DNA of 64,000 bases, taken from Gigaspora margarita. Taxonomy: Eukaryota > Glomeromycota > Glomeromycetes > Diversisporales > Gigasporaceae. The DNA is taken from positions 62,001 through 126,000 of the forward strand of contig WTPW01000082.1 of assembly GCA_009809945.1 (NCBI GenBank). The letters run 5' to 3'. Position numbers and translations under genes: made by a program. How positions within the stretch are numbered: the stretch's first letter is position 1; each line of letters begins with the position of its first letter. Below, piece after piece: positions 43,640 through 54,336 of this stretch. A model generated the notes under the pieces. It did not search any database. It saw only the letters and a program-made list of their open reading frames with translations, and was not told the origin of the DNA.

Positions 43640-43905
43640 ATGCACTTCACTGGAATAGCTGTAGAGAATTGTCTATGGTAACTCATTATAAGAATATGAT
43701 AATCTCGATGAAGACTAACATATGCTTAATCGAATACTGTGTCACAAGANAANNAAAAAATTTAGTAACAAAATTTTTTTATGATAGAAAACTAACTCAA
43801 CCTTAATCACTTACTAAATAGCGAGTAAGTTCTGTTACAATTTTTACTGTACTACAGNATCTTACAACAGAAATCATGAAATTCCTAATGCAAGCTAACT
43901 CAACT
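43640..43905 (-). repeat. reverse-oriented satellite units between the MITE pair
   Basis: GAGTAAGTTCTGTTACAA, TTACTGTA and GCAAGCTAACTCAAC are reverse complements of phrases in the 41360-42520 array. Four ambiguous bases (43750, 43753-43754, 43859) mark poor sequence here. Confidence 0.55.
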
Positions 43906-43910
43906 TTAAC

Positions 43911-44269
43911 GCCATGCAAAGTTAATTTTTCGGTTTTCATAACATGATGTTCCAAATTTTAGTCGGTGGTAGTATTATATTTTTTATTTTTTATTTTTTT
44001 TTTGTTAATTTAATCTACTTTAAATTACATTAATAAGCTCATGTTCACATCTAAAGACATCAAAGGTTATTTTTCGGTTTGCATAACATGGATCAAAAAA
44101 TTTCAGAATTTTTTTTTTCGGATCTTCAGAAAATTCTGGAAACTTAAGAGCACCATCGGGAAACACTGGAGAAAAATTAAATAGCAAAAACAGCACTATT
44201 GGAATTAAAAAAATTTCTTTTGAAAAACTGATCAGCATGTCATAAATGAAAAATTAACTTTGTGTGGCC
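43911..44269. mobile_element. MITE copy B of a direct pair
   Basis: GCCATGCAAAGTTAATTTTT, CGGTTTTCATAACATG at the left; AAAAATTAACTTTGTGTGGC at the right. See copy A at 43268-43606. Confidence 0.65.
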
Positions 44270-44726
44270 TAACCACATATTGTGGCATTGAAATACTGAA
44301 TAAGTTCTGTAGCAAAATTTTTTACGGTAACTTATGATGAACAGTAAATTTCATGAAATTATGCAAGCTGCAATAATATACGTATATATTTATTTTAATA
44401 TATTATTTAATTTATTCCTAATAATTTAGATTTTTTCAAGCACCTCAATGAATCAAAGGCAAAATTTTAATTATATTCAAAACTTTATAATTACACTCTA
44501 TAAGACCAAGGCATGCATTTAAAAGGATACACCTAGGGGTTATTGCTTAATTTCCTAAAAGACATTCCTCATACAGGTTACTTAGCCTAACATCACATAA
44601 GGTTAGATTAGTAGTCAATTAATTGCAACTATATATTTTTTTGCAAATTGTCTCCCTGCATGATGTTGAATCAAAAAATAGCTTTTAGGAATCATGGCAT
44701 AACTATTTAGGGTTCTATTATATATA
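44270..44726. other. no gene seen
   Basis: A+T-rich; a partial satellite unit at the left and a Helitron-type end at the right. Confidence 0.35.
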
Positions 44727-44758
44727 CTAGCTCGACAGGTGGCGCTTATGCGCCACCT
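44727..44758 (-). mobile_element. Helitron-type 3' terminus (minus strand)
   Basis: Read on the minus strand: perfect 9-bp hairpin AGGTGGCGC-ataa-GCGCCACCT, then GTCGAG, CTAG and T. The body would extend rightward on the plus strand, into the region holding the 45114-47314 fold-back. Confidence 0.75.
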
Positions 44759-45299
44759 ATTTTTTTAAGGTTGAAAAATAAAGTATGTGCGTACCTTGCT
44801 GAAATCGCTTACTGTGCTATTTGCTGCCCTGTAAATATTAGATTAATAGAATTATTAAAATTATTATACTCACAAATTAGGCCGTTTGAAGTTAAAATTT
44901 TGTTTGCGTTATTTTTTTTTCTTTTGTATTTGCACAACATATAAAATAAAAATATAGTGTACTGAAAAATTTTCAATATAACTGAAACATTCCGATTACT
45001 GTGCTGACCATTATATCGACTAATTTGTCACTTCTATTTGTTTAATTTGAGAAGAATTCAGTTACATATCGTTAACGAAAATTCACTTCAAATGGCTTTA
45101 TTATGAATAAAGTTAATTGATAATTTGCCTGTCAACTAAAGAATGGCGAAATGTGGCGTACTTCCATCTAAAATTTTTTTTCTTACTAAGTTAACGATAC
45201 ATGTCCACTAATTGAAAGTTGTAGAGCTCGTCGAGACGCATCTAACGGTGGTTAGATCATCCAAATCGGCCCAGTGGATGGCGAGATATCGTCGAAAAA

Positions 45300-45761
45300 N
45301 NNNNNNNNNNNNNNNNNNNNNNNNNNNNNNNNNNNNNNNNNNNNNNNNNNNNNNNNNNNNNNNNNNNNNNNNNNNNNNNNNNNNNNNNNNNNNNNNNNNN
45401 NNNNNNNNNNNNNNNNNNNNNNNNNNNNNNNNNNNNNNNNNNNNNNNNNNNNNNNNNNNNNNNNNNNNNNNNNNNNNNNNNNNNNNNNNNNNNNNNNNNN
45501 NNNNNNNNNNNNNNNNNNNNNNNNNNNNNNNNNNNNNNNNNNNNNNNNNNNNNNNNNNNNNNNNNNNNNNNNNNNNNNNNNNNNNNNNNNNNNNNNNNNN
45601 NNNNNNNNNNNNNNNNNNNNNNNNNNNNNNNNNNNNNNNNNNNNNNNNNNNNNNNNNNNNNNNNNNNNNNNNNNNNNNNNNNNNNNNNNNNNNNNNNNNN
45701 NNNNNNNNNNNNNNNNNNNNNNNNNNNNNNNNNNNNNNNNNNNNNNNNNNNNNNNNNNNNN
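45300..45761. other. assembly gap (462 N)
   Basis: Unknown sequence. It starts within the fold-back arm and ends in a CGTACAGTA tandem repeat, so it probably conceals repeat sequence that the assembler could not resolve. Confidence 0.99.
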
Positions 45762-45798
45762 CGTACAGTACGTACAGTACGTACAGTACGTATAGTAC
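45762..45798 (+). repeat. 9-bp tandem repeat CGTACAGTA (left border)
   Basis: About four units (CGTACAGTA) with a final CGTATAGTA variant, continuing out of the gap. The unit embeds the palindromes GTAC and TGTACA-like strings, so the array can self-pair. Confidence 0.85.
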
Positions 45799-45886
45799 TT
45801 ATATATAAAAAAAAATTTTTTTTTTTAAGCGATCCGCGATTCTGCAATATATAAAAAATTAAGATTATATAATAAAGGTATTTAGG

Positions 45887-45966
45887 TCCAAAAATGAAAA
45901 TAATTACGGATGAGGGCCAAAATAAAAATTCTTACATATAGCGGCCCAATATTACAATTAAGGGCC
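45887..45966 (+). repeat. dispersed repeat, copy 2 of 3
   Basis: GGTCCAAAAATGAAAATAAT, TACGGATGAGGGCCAAAA, then ACATATAGCGGCCCAATATT. Compare 37725-37815. Confidence 0.6.
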
Positions 45967-46258
45967 TGTTCGATCTCCGAGCTATACTAAGCGACTAAGC
46001 TACAAGACTTCATAGCGTCGCCCAGAAAAAATGGTAGCCTGATTATAATAATTATACAATACCACTAAAATAGCTTTAAGATGCAATTAATTTTTTTACA
46101 AGAAAAAGCTAAAGGTATTATTCACGAATTTCGCTAACAAATTTATGACTTTACGAATTTTAATGTATTGATTAAAAAGATCTTTATACATAAATAAATA
46201 ATACGAATAAAAAGATTTAATATGCGATTATTTTTAACATTAAAATCCTTTGTATTTA

Positions 46259-46520
46259 GGCCGGACCAAGTTGATTATGTGTTACATTACCCCCTCTCCC
46301 CTCCAGAAGAGGGGGGAGGAGGGGTGGTTCCATAGTAAAATTTTAAAAAATTTTTTTTCAAAAAAAAAATTTTTCCGAATTGTTCCATGACTGTATAAAA
46401 ATTTTCCGAAATATCCTGTAGCCCTATGTATATTTATCTAAATTTTTTTTACTATGAGGGAGAGGAGGAGCTCTGAGGAGGGGGGGGTAATGTAAAACAC
46501 ATAATCAACTTGGTCTGGCC
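46259..46520. mobile_element. 262-bp MITE with TA target duplication and G-rich inner blocks
   Basis: GGCCGGACCAAGTTGATTAT, GTGTTACATTACCCCCTC against the reverse complement GGCCAGACCAAGTTGATTAT, GTGTTTTACATTACCCCC. TA at 46257-46258 and 46521-46522. Inner blocks GAGGGGGGAGGAGGGG and GGAGGAGGGGGGGG lie on the same strand. Confidence 0.85.
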
Positions 46521-46654
46521 TAATTAGCTAAATTAACATTAATAAACAAGAAGCAAAGTATAAAATATTCATTAAACTTAAATAACTTATTTAAACGATT
46601 GATTGATCAAAATTATATTTTTGTGAATTCAACACGGAAAAAATTCTCGAAATA

Positions 46655-46895
46655 TAAGTGAAAGTCAAAAAACGAAAGTCAAAGAGAAGATCAAAGTAAA
46701 ATAAAAATTAGAGTGAAGTCATAGTGAAAGCCAAAATAAAAGTTGAAGATCAAATCAAAGCAAGGAGAGTCAAAGCGAAAATCAAAGTCAAAACGAAAAT
46801 TAAAGCGAAGTCAAAGTGAGAGTCAAAGTGAAAGTCAATGTGAAAGTCAAAGCGAGAGTCAAAGTGAAAATCAAAGCGTAAGTCAAAGTCGAAAG
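46655..46895 (+). repeat. purine-rich 12-bp minisatellite (GTCAAAGYGAAA)
   Basis: Many degenerate copies of GTCAAAGTGAAA. One frame (46743-46928) therefore reads KSKRKSKSKRK, then SQSESQSESQCESQSESQ. Because this follows from the repeat unit I do not call it a gene. Confidence 0.8.
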
Positions 46896-46993
46896 CTTCT
46901 TCGGGAATTATCTGTGTTGATCAATTAACGAATTTGATTGGTCAATTGGCACATCAGGCAGGCACTCTTAATAAATGATCGGCAAAAATTTTA

Positions 46994-47042
46994 GCGTACA
47001 GTACGTACAGTACGTACAGTACTGTACGTATAGTACTGTACG
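46994..47042 (+). repeat. 9-bp tandem repeat CGTACAGTA (right border)
   Basis: CGTACAGTACGTACAGTACG, TACAGTACTGTACGTATAGT, ACTGTACGTG: direct units that then invert at TACTGTACG, making a local palindrome just inside the right fold-back arm. Confidence 0.85.
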
Positions 47043-47314
47043 TGGCACATCACTACGCACGCCGCATTTGGGATCATGTGATTTTCATATGTAATTTCCG
47101 TCACGGAATTTTATATAGTCGGCCAATCGTTTTCGACGATATCTCGCCATCCACTGGGCCGATTTGGATGATCTAACCACCGTTAGATGCGTCTCGACGA
47201 GCTCTACAACTTTCAATTAGTGTACATGTATCGTTAACTTAGTAAGAAAAAAAATTTTAGATGGAAGTACGCCACATTTCGCCATTCTTTAGTTGACAGG
47301 CGGATTATCAATTA

Positions 47315-48535
47315 ATTAAAAATAAAAGTCAATAACTTATTTTAGTTACTTGAATTAATGAATGTTATTTATACTCACATACTGAAATGAAATTAAAATA
47401 ATTTAACTAAGTTTATGAATTCCGTTCCTGGTATATCATTTTAGATAACCATAACAATGTACGCGCGTACATTTGTGCCTAAATACAGTATGCACTATAA
47501 TTTAAAGCAAATGATAACCTGGCAAAATCATATCAAGCACGTAAAGCCACACATATTTGTTTAAGGCTCAGTATCATGTGATTTTAAGACATATTCAAGC
47601 CATCTTAATTCACATGCTAAAATTTTGCATGTCTGAAATCTGTGGTAGGTTAAGCCACAGATGTCAATTACTTGACCGACTGTATACATTTCTGAAGTCA
47701 GTTTAGACCATTATGTTAAGGTTCCGAGTATATGAAGCGAATAATAAAGTAAAATTCTATGTATTGTATTTCATGATTATTAATATTACCTGACTATAAA
47801 AATAAGACTTTGCGAGTTATACACACTTTTTTCGTCGTTTTAACGGTATAACCTACATTAGTGCTGCTTTATTTTTTATTACTTTGACAGAATATGTAAC
47901 GGATATACCACAGGTTTGTGTTATAAAAAATTATAAATCTTGAAATAACAAATTTAATATATGTTAATATACCTTAGATTTTCTTGGGACCATTTATCAG
48001 AAATTTTTAAACCCAATTTTTCCACAGAACTATTCTATTGTTTTGCTTATTAATTTATTTAACATGTTTGATTAGTATATATATATATATATTTTTACAT
48101 AGCGATGAGAAATTAAAATAATAATAAATATGTTTGAAACTCCATTGAATTTCGCTTATTGTTAATAAATATAATCGAAAACCCATTTATTTTCGTTTAT
48201 TTTTAATAAATATAATCGAAAAACCATTTAACTTCATTTATTGTTGCAGTGCAAAATTTTAGTTATAAATATTTAAACTTTAATATATATAATGATAATG
48301 TGCTAAAACTACTGTACTATGAATAAAATTTATACACTGACGCCAGATGCGTATATAGTCAAAGTAATTGACATCTTTGGCTTAATCTGTCACAGATTTC
48401 GGACGTGCCAAATTTTTTCATTAGTACGTACTGGAACGTTTGTTTTTATTTAATACTTATTGAATAAACCCTGTTTTAAGTGTATACTCCTTTAACATAT
48501 ATTATAAGATTTATTCCTTCAAACAAACTTTTGTT
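47315..48535. repeat. non-coding; inverted repeat pair and a short tandem repeat
   Basis: 47626-47690 (TGAAATCTGTGGTAGGTTAA, GCCACAGATGTCAATTACTT) is mirrored by 48340-48408 (reverse complement CGAAATCTGTGACAGATTAA, GCCAAAGATGTCAATTACTT), possibly the ends of a decayed element of about 0.8 kb. 48128-48245 holds three units of about 48 bp with AATAAATATAATCGAAAA. Confidence 0.55.
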
Positions 48536-48565
48536 CCCGTGCCGGAGGCACGGGTAATACGCTAG
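48536..48565 (+). mobile_element. Helitron-type 3' terminus (plus strand)
   Basis: Hairpin CCCGTGCC-gga-GGCACGGG, spacer TAATACG, CTAG, then T. The body would lie upstream (lower coordinates). No Rep or helicase frame is found there, so any element is non-autonomous. The hairpin differs from those at 41163 and 44737. Confidence 0.75.
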
Positions 48566-48705
48566 TATTGTAAAATGTACAATGACCGGGTGACTCGGGT
48601 AATCTTTCCATATTTGGGACGGTCTCGCCTGGAGACTAAAATTAGCAGCAAATCAAATTAAGCTGTATTGTTTACTCGAAAAAAAAATCTAGTTAAAAAC
48701 CCATA

Positions 48706-49042
48706 TGGTGCGCGCAGCCTAATCACATCAAATATTTTATATAAAACGTAAAATTGCAAAGGCTTTTTATCTAAAAGTTCAATTGCAAAAAAATTTATAT
48801 ATTTAAGTAGTATTTGACAAGCTCTACTCAACTATGTATTTAGTTTTAAACTTTTTAAAATTTAGATTATCAAGAAAATTTTAATTTTTAAAAAAAGCTA
48901 TTTTAAAAATTTCAGCACAAATATAAAAAAAATAAAAAACATATAAAAAATTTAACCAATCAGATTCATTCTTATAAGTAAATGATCAATAAAAATTTCA
49001 GCACTATTAATATGATTTGATGCGACTAGGCTGCGTGCACCA
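48706..49042. mobile_element. 337-bp MITE with TA target duplication
   Basis: TGGTGCGCGCAGCCTAATCA, CATCAAAT at the left; reverse complement of the right end TGGTGCACGCAGCCTAGTCG, CATCAAAT. TA at 48704-48705 and 49043-49044. Confidence 0.8.
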
Positions 49043-49109
49043 TAGCGATATGTAATTTTATTTCGTTTTCAATTCTTTGTTTATTTGAGAAAATTAAGTT
49101 CAAATTAAA

Positions 49110-50001
49110 ATGTCTAATCTTCCGCAGTTTCGAGTCTTTTGGCGATAGAAGTCCCATAAGAAAATTATTTCGTTCTTATCACCTACGAAAGGTTGTCGCT
49201 CCCGCATTACGTCGCCACTATACGAGAAAACTATTAATATGCGGCCAAGGACAAGGCTTATCACTGCTTCTATAAGGTTTTAGGAAAGTTCGCAGGCGAT
49301 CCGAATACCACCAAAGAATTTATGACGTTTCGAACGCATTGATAAAGGGAAGAAGGGTAAGCAAAAACTATGTGGTATAGATGATGGCTTTGGTATAAGG
49401 GTGAAATTTATAGAGTGAAATTTAAGTTCTGCTTTGTTGCCCAGTTAACTTTCTCGAAATATTTTCTGACAAGACATGTAAATTATCCATGATTCTTTTT
49501 TTTTTTCTATAAAGGCTGCAATTCAAGCAGCAGATAAACTACAGAGTGGGACCAAAGTTTTAGCAAAGTAACCAATACGAATACGCAGGGGAAAAGATGA
49601 AAAAATGACACAGGCACTGCAGGCGTTTCATCAAAAAGAATTAGAAAGGCAAACCAAACAACGAGGAAAATATGTGCGGAACTATAGAAACCCCTTGGAG
49701 TCTGTGCCTAGGAAAGCTGAAGACCTGAAGTTTTTGATAAACGCGTCGCTCGCCTGTAAGTTGCCTGCGTTCATTAATATCCACAAACGTCGAATACAAA
49801 AAATTAATGTTCCTGGATGCAAGTGATAGGGATTGTCAATTGGCTTCCCATATAAGTTATATATTGGGCGAAGCAATCCCGTGGCGTTTTAAAGAAGACA
49901 GTAAATCCGAAGACATGTTACACATGCCTATGGATTGGCAGATCACAAACACTGTTGAATATTCATCAAAATTAACGAATAAATACACATTTCGAAAGTA
50001 A
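49110..50001 (+). pseudogene. unrecognised gene remnant, less A+T-rich, with a probable intron
   Basis: This tract has more G+C and more protein-like frames than its flanks. RIYDVSNALIKGRR-type sequence ends near 49356 at a GTAAGC donor. After a T-rich tract, a frame near 49515 (AAIQAADKLQSGTKVLAK, stop) leads to the ATG at 49605: MTQALQAFHQKELERQTKQR, GKYVRNYRNPLESVPRKAED, LKFLINASLACKLPAF, INIHKRRIQKINVPGCK and two stops at 49824-49829. A second frame (49807-50001) adds DRDCQLASHISYILGEAIPW. Lys/Arg content suggests a nucleic-acid-binding or transposon protein, but I cannot name it. Confidence 0.4.
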
Positions 50002-50115
50002 GATTTTTTTAAATAGCTTTTTTATCATGTTGAATTATAATTCGAAAAAATAAATTAAGGTTCTCTGGTTTTAATTTTGAACCCCACTAATACAACAGGG
50101 TGAAGCTCCCAATCA

Positions 50116-50310
50116 AATAATGAAATTTGTGTTGAAAAGGATGAAAATGAGGCTTTCGTTTATTATAAAAAAGCAGCAGTTATGGGGGACGCTAGTGGAA
50201 CAAAAAATGTTGGGGTTGTTATCTTTATGGAATTTGAGTTGAAAAGGATAAAAATAATTAGCAGAGGTGGGTTACGCTGGTGGAATGTCAAGTGTGGCAG
50301 AATTATACTA
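50116..50310 (+). pseudogene. Sel1-like repeat relic
   Basis: Reads NEICVEKDENEAFVYYKKAA, VMGDASGTKNVG, and then in another frame CYLYGI, stop, VEKDKNN. This matches the Sel1 repeats of Rhizophagus proteins (YGIGVEKDENKAFIYYQKSA, as I recall the family), which form alpha-solenoid scaffolds often fused to kinases. Only about one and a half repeats remain, with stops and a frameshift. Confidence 0.7.
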
Positions 50311-52509
50311 CTGTAAATGTAATTATAGATCTTGATAATGCCGAATAATTTCATTTTATTTGTTTCAATTAATTCGTAGCTATGAAGAAAATTTAGAATA
50401 AGCTATCTAGTTCATGATTATTTATTTTTTAATTTTATTTTATTTTATTTGTTTTAGTCAATATATGAAATAATGATCATTTATCAATAAATGGGTTTAA
50501 AATAAGCCATTTATATTCATTTCTTTACTATTTAGTTTATTTTGCTCGCATTAACTTAGGTAGGTATGATGAAAATTTATTGGTATAAATATTTAAAATA
50601 AACTAAATTAAAATTCGTAAATCTTATTTGATAAATAAGAAGACGTATTTATTATCAAATATGTGATGTACAAATCTTATTTAAAATTCTAAATCACTTA
50701 TTTATATGAACTTCCTTATTATAAATTATTTTATTATTAATCGATATCGATACTAGGGATGAGTTCGATCAGGTCATGACCGTCAATACATAACCAATAT
50801 TGACCAGTCAGAGGAGGTTAACCGACCGGTCAATATTATGACCGATGCCAGATTTTAATTTTCTGGCTAATAAATAATAATTTTTACTGTAGCATTAATT
50901 CATGAAATCATATTGACAGATTTGCATCATCTAATAAATAGAAACCTCATCTTTTATAATTCTGGTCAAATTTGCAGATCATTTGACCAGAATTAGAACA
51001 AACAATTTTAAAACTGGTGCAATTTTAACAAAAATTATTGATAATGGGCCGATATGTACACTAATTACTGCAGTAAAAGAGTTCATGTTTTATATATTTA
51101 TCATTTTTCTAAAAGATTTTTATATTATATTTTAAATTTAATATTGAATATATCAAAGTTTGCAAACTTTTTTTATTGTAGTGACCGAAGTACTTGTAAT
51201 TGTAATTTCCGGTGCATAAAAAATGTCGTCGTTACTACATATTGAAAATATAAATTAGCAATCATTATATTCAATATATGAGTATAAAATATAGGCCATT
51301 TTATCTATTAGTAAATTTCTTTTGTCTCGATTTTCTAACTTACATCTTCGATTGTAATATTATCAATTATATCAAACATATTACAAATTAGGATGGCATT
51401 TACTAAAATAGAAAGTGCCCGCTCAGACCGTGTCATTTGTCCCATGAACAAGACTAACGTATGCCCTTTTACTATATATGATATATTATTTTTTAACCAC
51501 AATTTCATAGCAATATTATGTTGCAACAATTTTTTGATTATATTTGGGCACGTATTTATTATATTTTCAAGAATTAGGCCTTTATAAATAAATTTTTCAA
51601 GTTAGGCCTCATTCATAATTATTTCCAAATCTGAGTCCCGATGTGTAAATTCCTTATAAATAAATCATATCACCACATTAGACATAATCGCCATTATTGC
51701 AACAATCAAAATTATCAGAAATCAAAAAATTTTGTGAAGTAGAATCTAAAAGAAAAAAATAATAATAAAGTTTTTTTTGGCAGCAAAAATTTGTAAGTAT
51801 AATTATACATAACATAAAATTTTGAATCTTGTGAGGATTGAATAAATAAACTAAATAGATTAGTAAGATTCTTGAAACTATAAAGATGGCTTTTAGTTTA
51901 TCTTGTGAATAATTTGGCGTTGTTGCAAGTAATGTTGGAATAATTGGATCCGCAGATTCGAATGCTTCTTTTATTACTAGTTCATTTATAAACAGGAAGA
52001 TGTTATATCAGCTGATTAGTAAACTAATGCTTAAAGTTAAGTTAATTATAATTCATATTTGATTCATACAGCTCAATAATCGAATGGTGTTGTGTATATA
52101 TAACTATCTATAACCGTCCACAATAGAAGTCATAGAATTTTAAATTTAAAAAATTCTTGCCTAATATGTAAATTTAATATAACCATACGAAATACCAAAT
52201 TGAAATAATTATATAATATTTCTTTTGTAATTATCAAAGCAAAAATAATAATATTTTATTTAATAGTTAATTTGACCGATACGCTAATATGTTTATTAAA
52301 ATTTTCGTTTTCTACAACTCATAATTCAATAATTTACATCAATAATATTATTTGTCGTTACATAATCAGGATAACTTTAATTGTCGGGTAAATAATAGTC
52401 AAGGAAATGTGATCTTTTGAGTAGTTAAGTAGAACCGACCTCTTTAAATAAGCAAGAAATAATGCAAAAAGTTTATATACAATCATAGCTGGCTGTCATT
52501 CTCATAATA
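50311..52509. other. no gene supported; one dispersed-repeat copy
   Basis: A reversed copy of the 37725 repeat lies at about 51570-51645. CTGGTCAAATTTGCAGATCA, TTTGACCAG at 50963-50991 is a short hairpin. 50815-50850 holds two GACCGGTCAATATT-like phrases. Small frames at 51335-51587 overlap on both strands and are not convincing. Confidence 0.4.
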
Positions 52510-52661
52510 CAGTCAACTCTCTTTGTCATAAATATTTTCATAGATATAATATTTTTCTATTTCGAACTCTATAATAAACTTGCTAAAAAAGTTCATTATA
52601 ACTGTTTCGTGGTTCACTATAAAAGGTTCGTTATAAAAACGTTCGTGATAAAGAGTTGTAC
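52510..52661. mobile_element. 152-bp pogo/Tigger-like MITE
   Basis: CAGTCAACTCTCTTTGTCAT at the left and the reverse complement GTACAACTCTTTATCACGAA at the right are imperfect inverted repeats resembling pogo-type ends (CAGT...CTCT..TTATAACGAA). Internal phrases TTCATTATAAC, GGTTCACTATAA and GGTTCGTTATAA repeat. Flanked by TA (52508-52509, 52662-52663). Confidence 0.65.
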
Positions 52662-52663
52662 TA

Positions 52664-54336
52664 TGATTGGGCTGGAACATTACCGTAACTTTACGTAAGT
52701 TTTTGTAAGTTTCTGTAACCAAAATTACATGTAATTTTGATCATGTGAATAGTTTGGGCAAAAATTCTGTAAAGCCTATCATAAAATTAAAGTTCTGAAC
52801 ATAATGATGGATTTCTATTAATGCCGGCAAAACTTTTGTAATGCTAGTGCTATTAACATGTGAAAATGTACTATTTATTATAAAGTTACGTTCAATTTCT
52901 TAAAGTTAAGTTACAATGATATTTAACACCCTTTACATTTTACTCGTATATTTTTCCTTTTTTGTTCGTGCTTGTACTTTTGTAGAAGTGCTACAAACTT
53001 TTTATAAATGGTAAATTCGAGTTTTTTTTTAAATGGTTCCCGTGAAGTTCTCGATTAGAGATCATCAAAACATTTGCCCACTATACTCTTTTTTAGCAAG
53101 ATCTACTTTACGAATTAGGAAAAAGTTCCTGGTGTTTTTAATATACTCTATACTAAGTAATCGATACTGGATACTAGATACTATTCAATATAACTTTTAT
53201 CGAATCCCTTGATCTGATCCGTGTACTAGTAGAGTAACACCCACCCTCCCACCTTACGAATATGCAGCTTATATATACTTTCACAAGATGTCTTTGTGAA
53301 ACTCTGTACTTAACATCAGATAGGCCCGTTCTAAGCCATTTCAATTTTTATTTTATCTATCTACTAAAATAGAATAGATTGTAACATAATGAGCAAGTTT
53401 ACTTGTCTGTGGCTTTGTTATAGGAAGCCAAATATACTACGTATAATAGCAAAATCAACGTGACAAGACATACCAGGAACAGAGTATAAAGTACGTAATA
53501 TATGGATTAATAGTGAGTTAAGTGGAGTCGCAGATTCTAGGCATCTGATTGGAGATCATTACTGTGATTTTCTGTATTTTTGTGTAAATTCCAGGAACAG
53601 AATGCAATGAAGTGTATGGTTTTCTGAAGAGTGAAATGGTGTGTACAAATACTAGCCTCTGTTTGGGTATAGGACTAAATGGGTGGTATCATGATTTAAC
53701 TTCGCTCATTTATAACTTTATATGATCAAGTTATTATGCTTTAACGCTTTTGATTAGTTTACAAACCGTGGTCAAAATGTTAAGACTAATATGTCGATGA
53801 GCAAGTTATTATCAGGAATGTCATCGGGATTTAACAATTATTTCAACATGATAGTATCAAATCAGCCTTAGCCACATACAGTTCATGTGTCGATTTACGG
53901 TAAATCAAACTGAAATTTTGCTAATTCTTGCGAGACTAGCTGACTTTATTGCAGATCACATGTGATTTTTGACTTTTATGGCTTTAATTGAGGCTTCGCA
54001 TTAAGGGCAGGATTTTGTTTTGTTTTTTTTTACTGGGATGACATATGGCGAATTTAGGTTTCTATGAATATTAAATAGGATATATTGAGGGGTATGAATG
54101 GGAGACTTTGGACTTGCGGATGTTAAGGGATGTTTATAAGGTTTTTTTTTGTTAGAAGAGAGGACGTTATCTTTTGTTTCACTATTGCTTGCCTTGGTAA
54201 AGGCCGGCTCTATCTCCCTCCCACCCCCATTTTAAGTGGTCCAACAAGTATTAGTAACATCGGTCTGGTTGGGCGATATATTGGATTGTTAAGGATCCAC
54301 GATTACAGTACAGTACAAAGAGCTTTGCAGTTAGTT
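52664..54336. other. no gene supported
   Basis: Contains TTACCGTAACTTTACGTAAG, a TTACGTAA-rich patch at about 52680-52735. Around 53150-53200 there are repeats of GATACT(A/G). No coherent frames. Confidence 0.35.

Larger units (their letters stand above)
45114..47314. mobile_element. 2.2-kb composite fold-back element, second copy of the 14389 family
   Basis: The left arm 45114-45299 (TAATTGATAATTTGCCTGTC onward) and the right arm 47049-47314 (to GGCGGATTATCAATTA) match the arms of 14389-15253 closely, including GGCCCAGTGGATGGCGAGAT. Where that copy has a loop of about 20 bp, this one has an assembly gap, CGTACAGTA tandem repeats at both inner borders, a 262-bp MITE and a purine-rich minisatellite. 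Confidence 0.85.

Noticed and set aside
45212-45847. Long open frames on both strands across the gap
   Set aside because: Nearly all of their length is N. The ends are fold-back arm and CGTACAGTA repeat, so no protein is supported.
46743-46928. Ser/Gln/Glu-rich 61-codon frame (SQSESQSESQ)
   Set aside because: It is the direct consequence of a 12-bp minisatellite whose unit is a multiple of three; similar repeats continue outside the frame.
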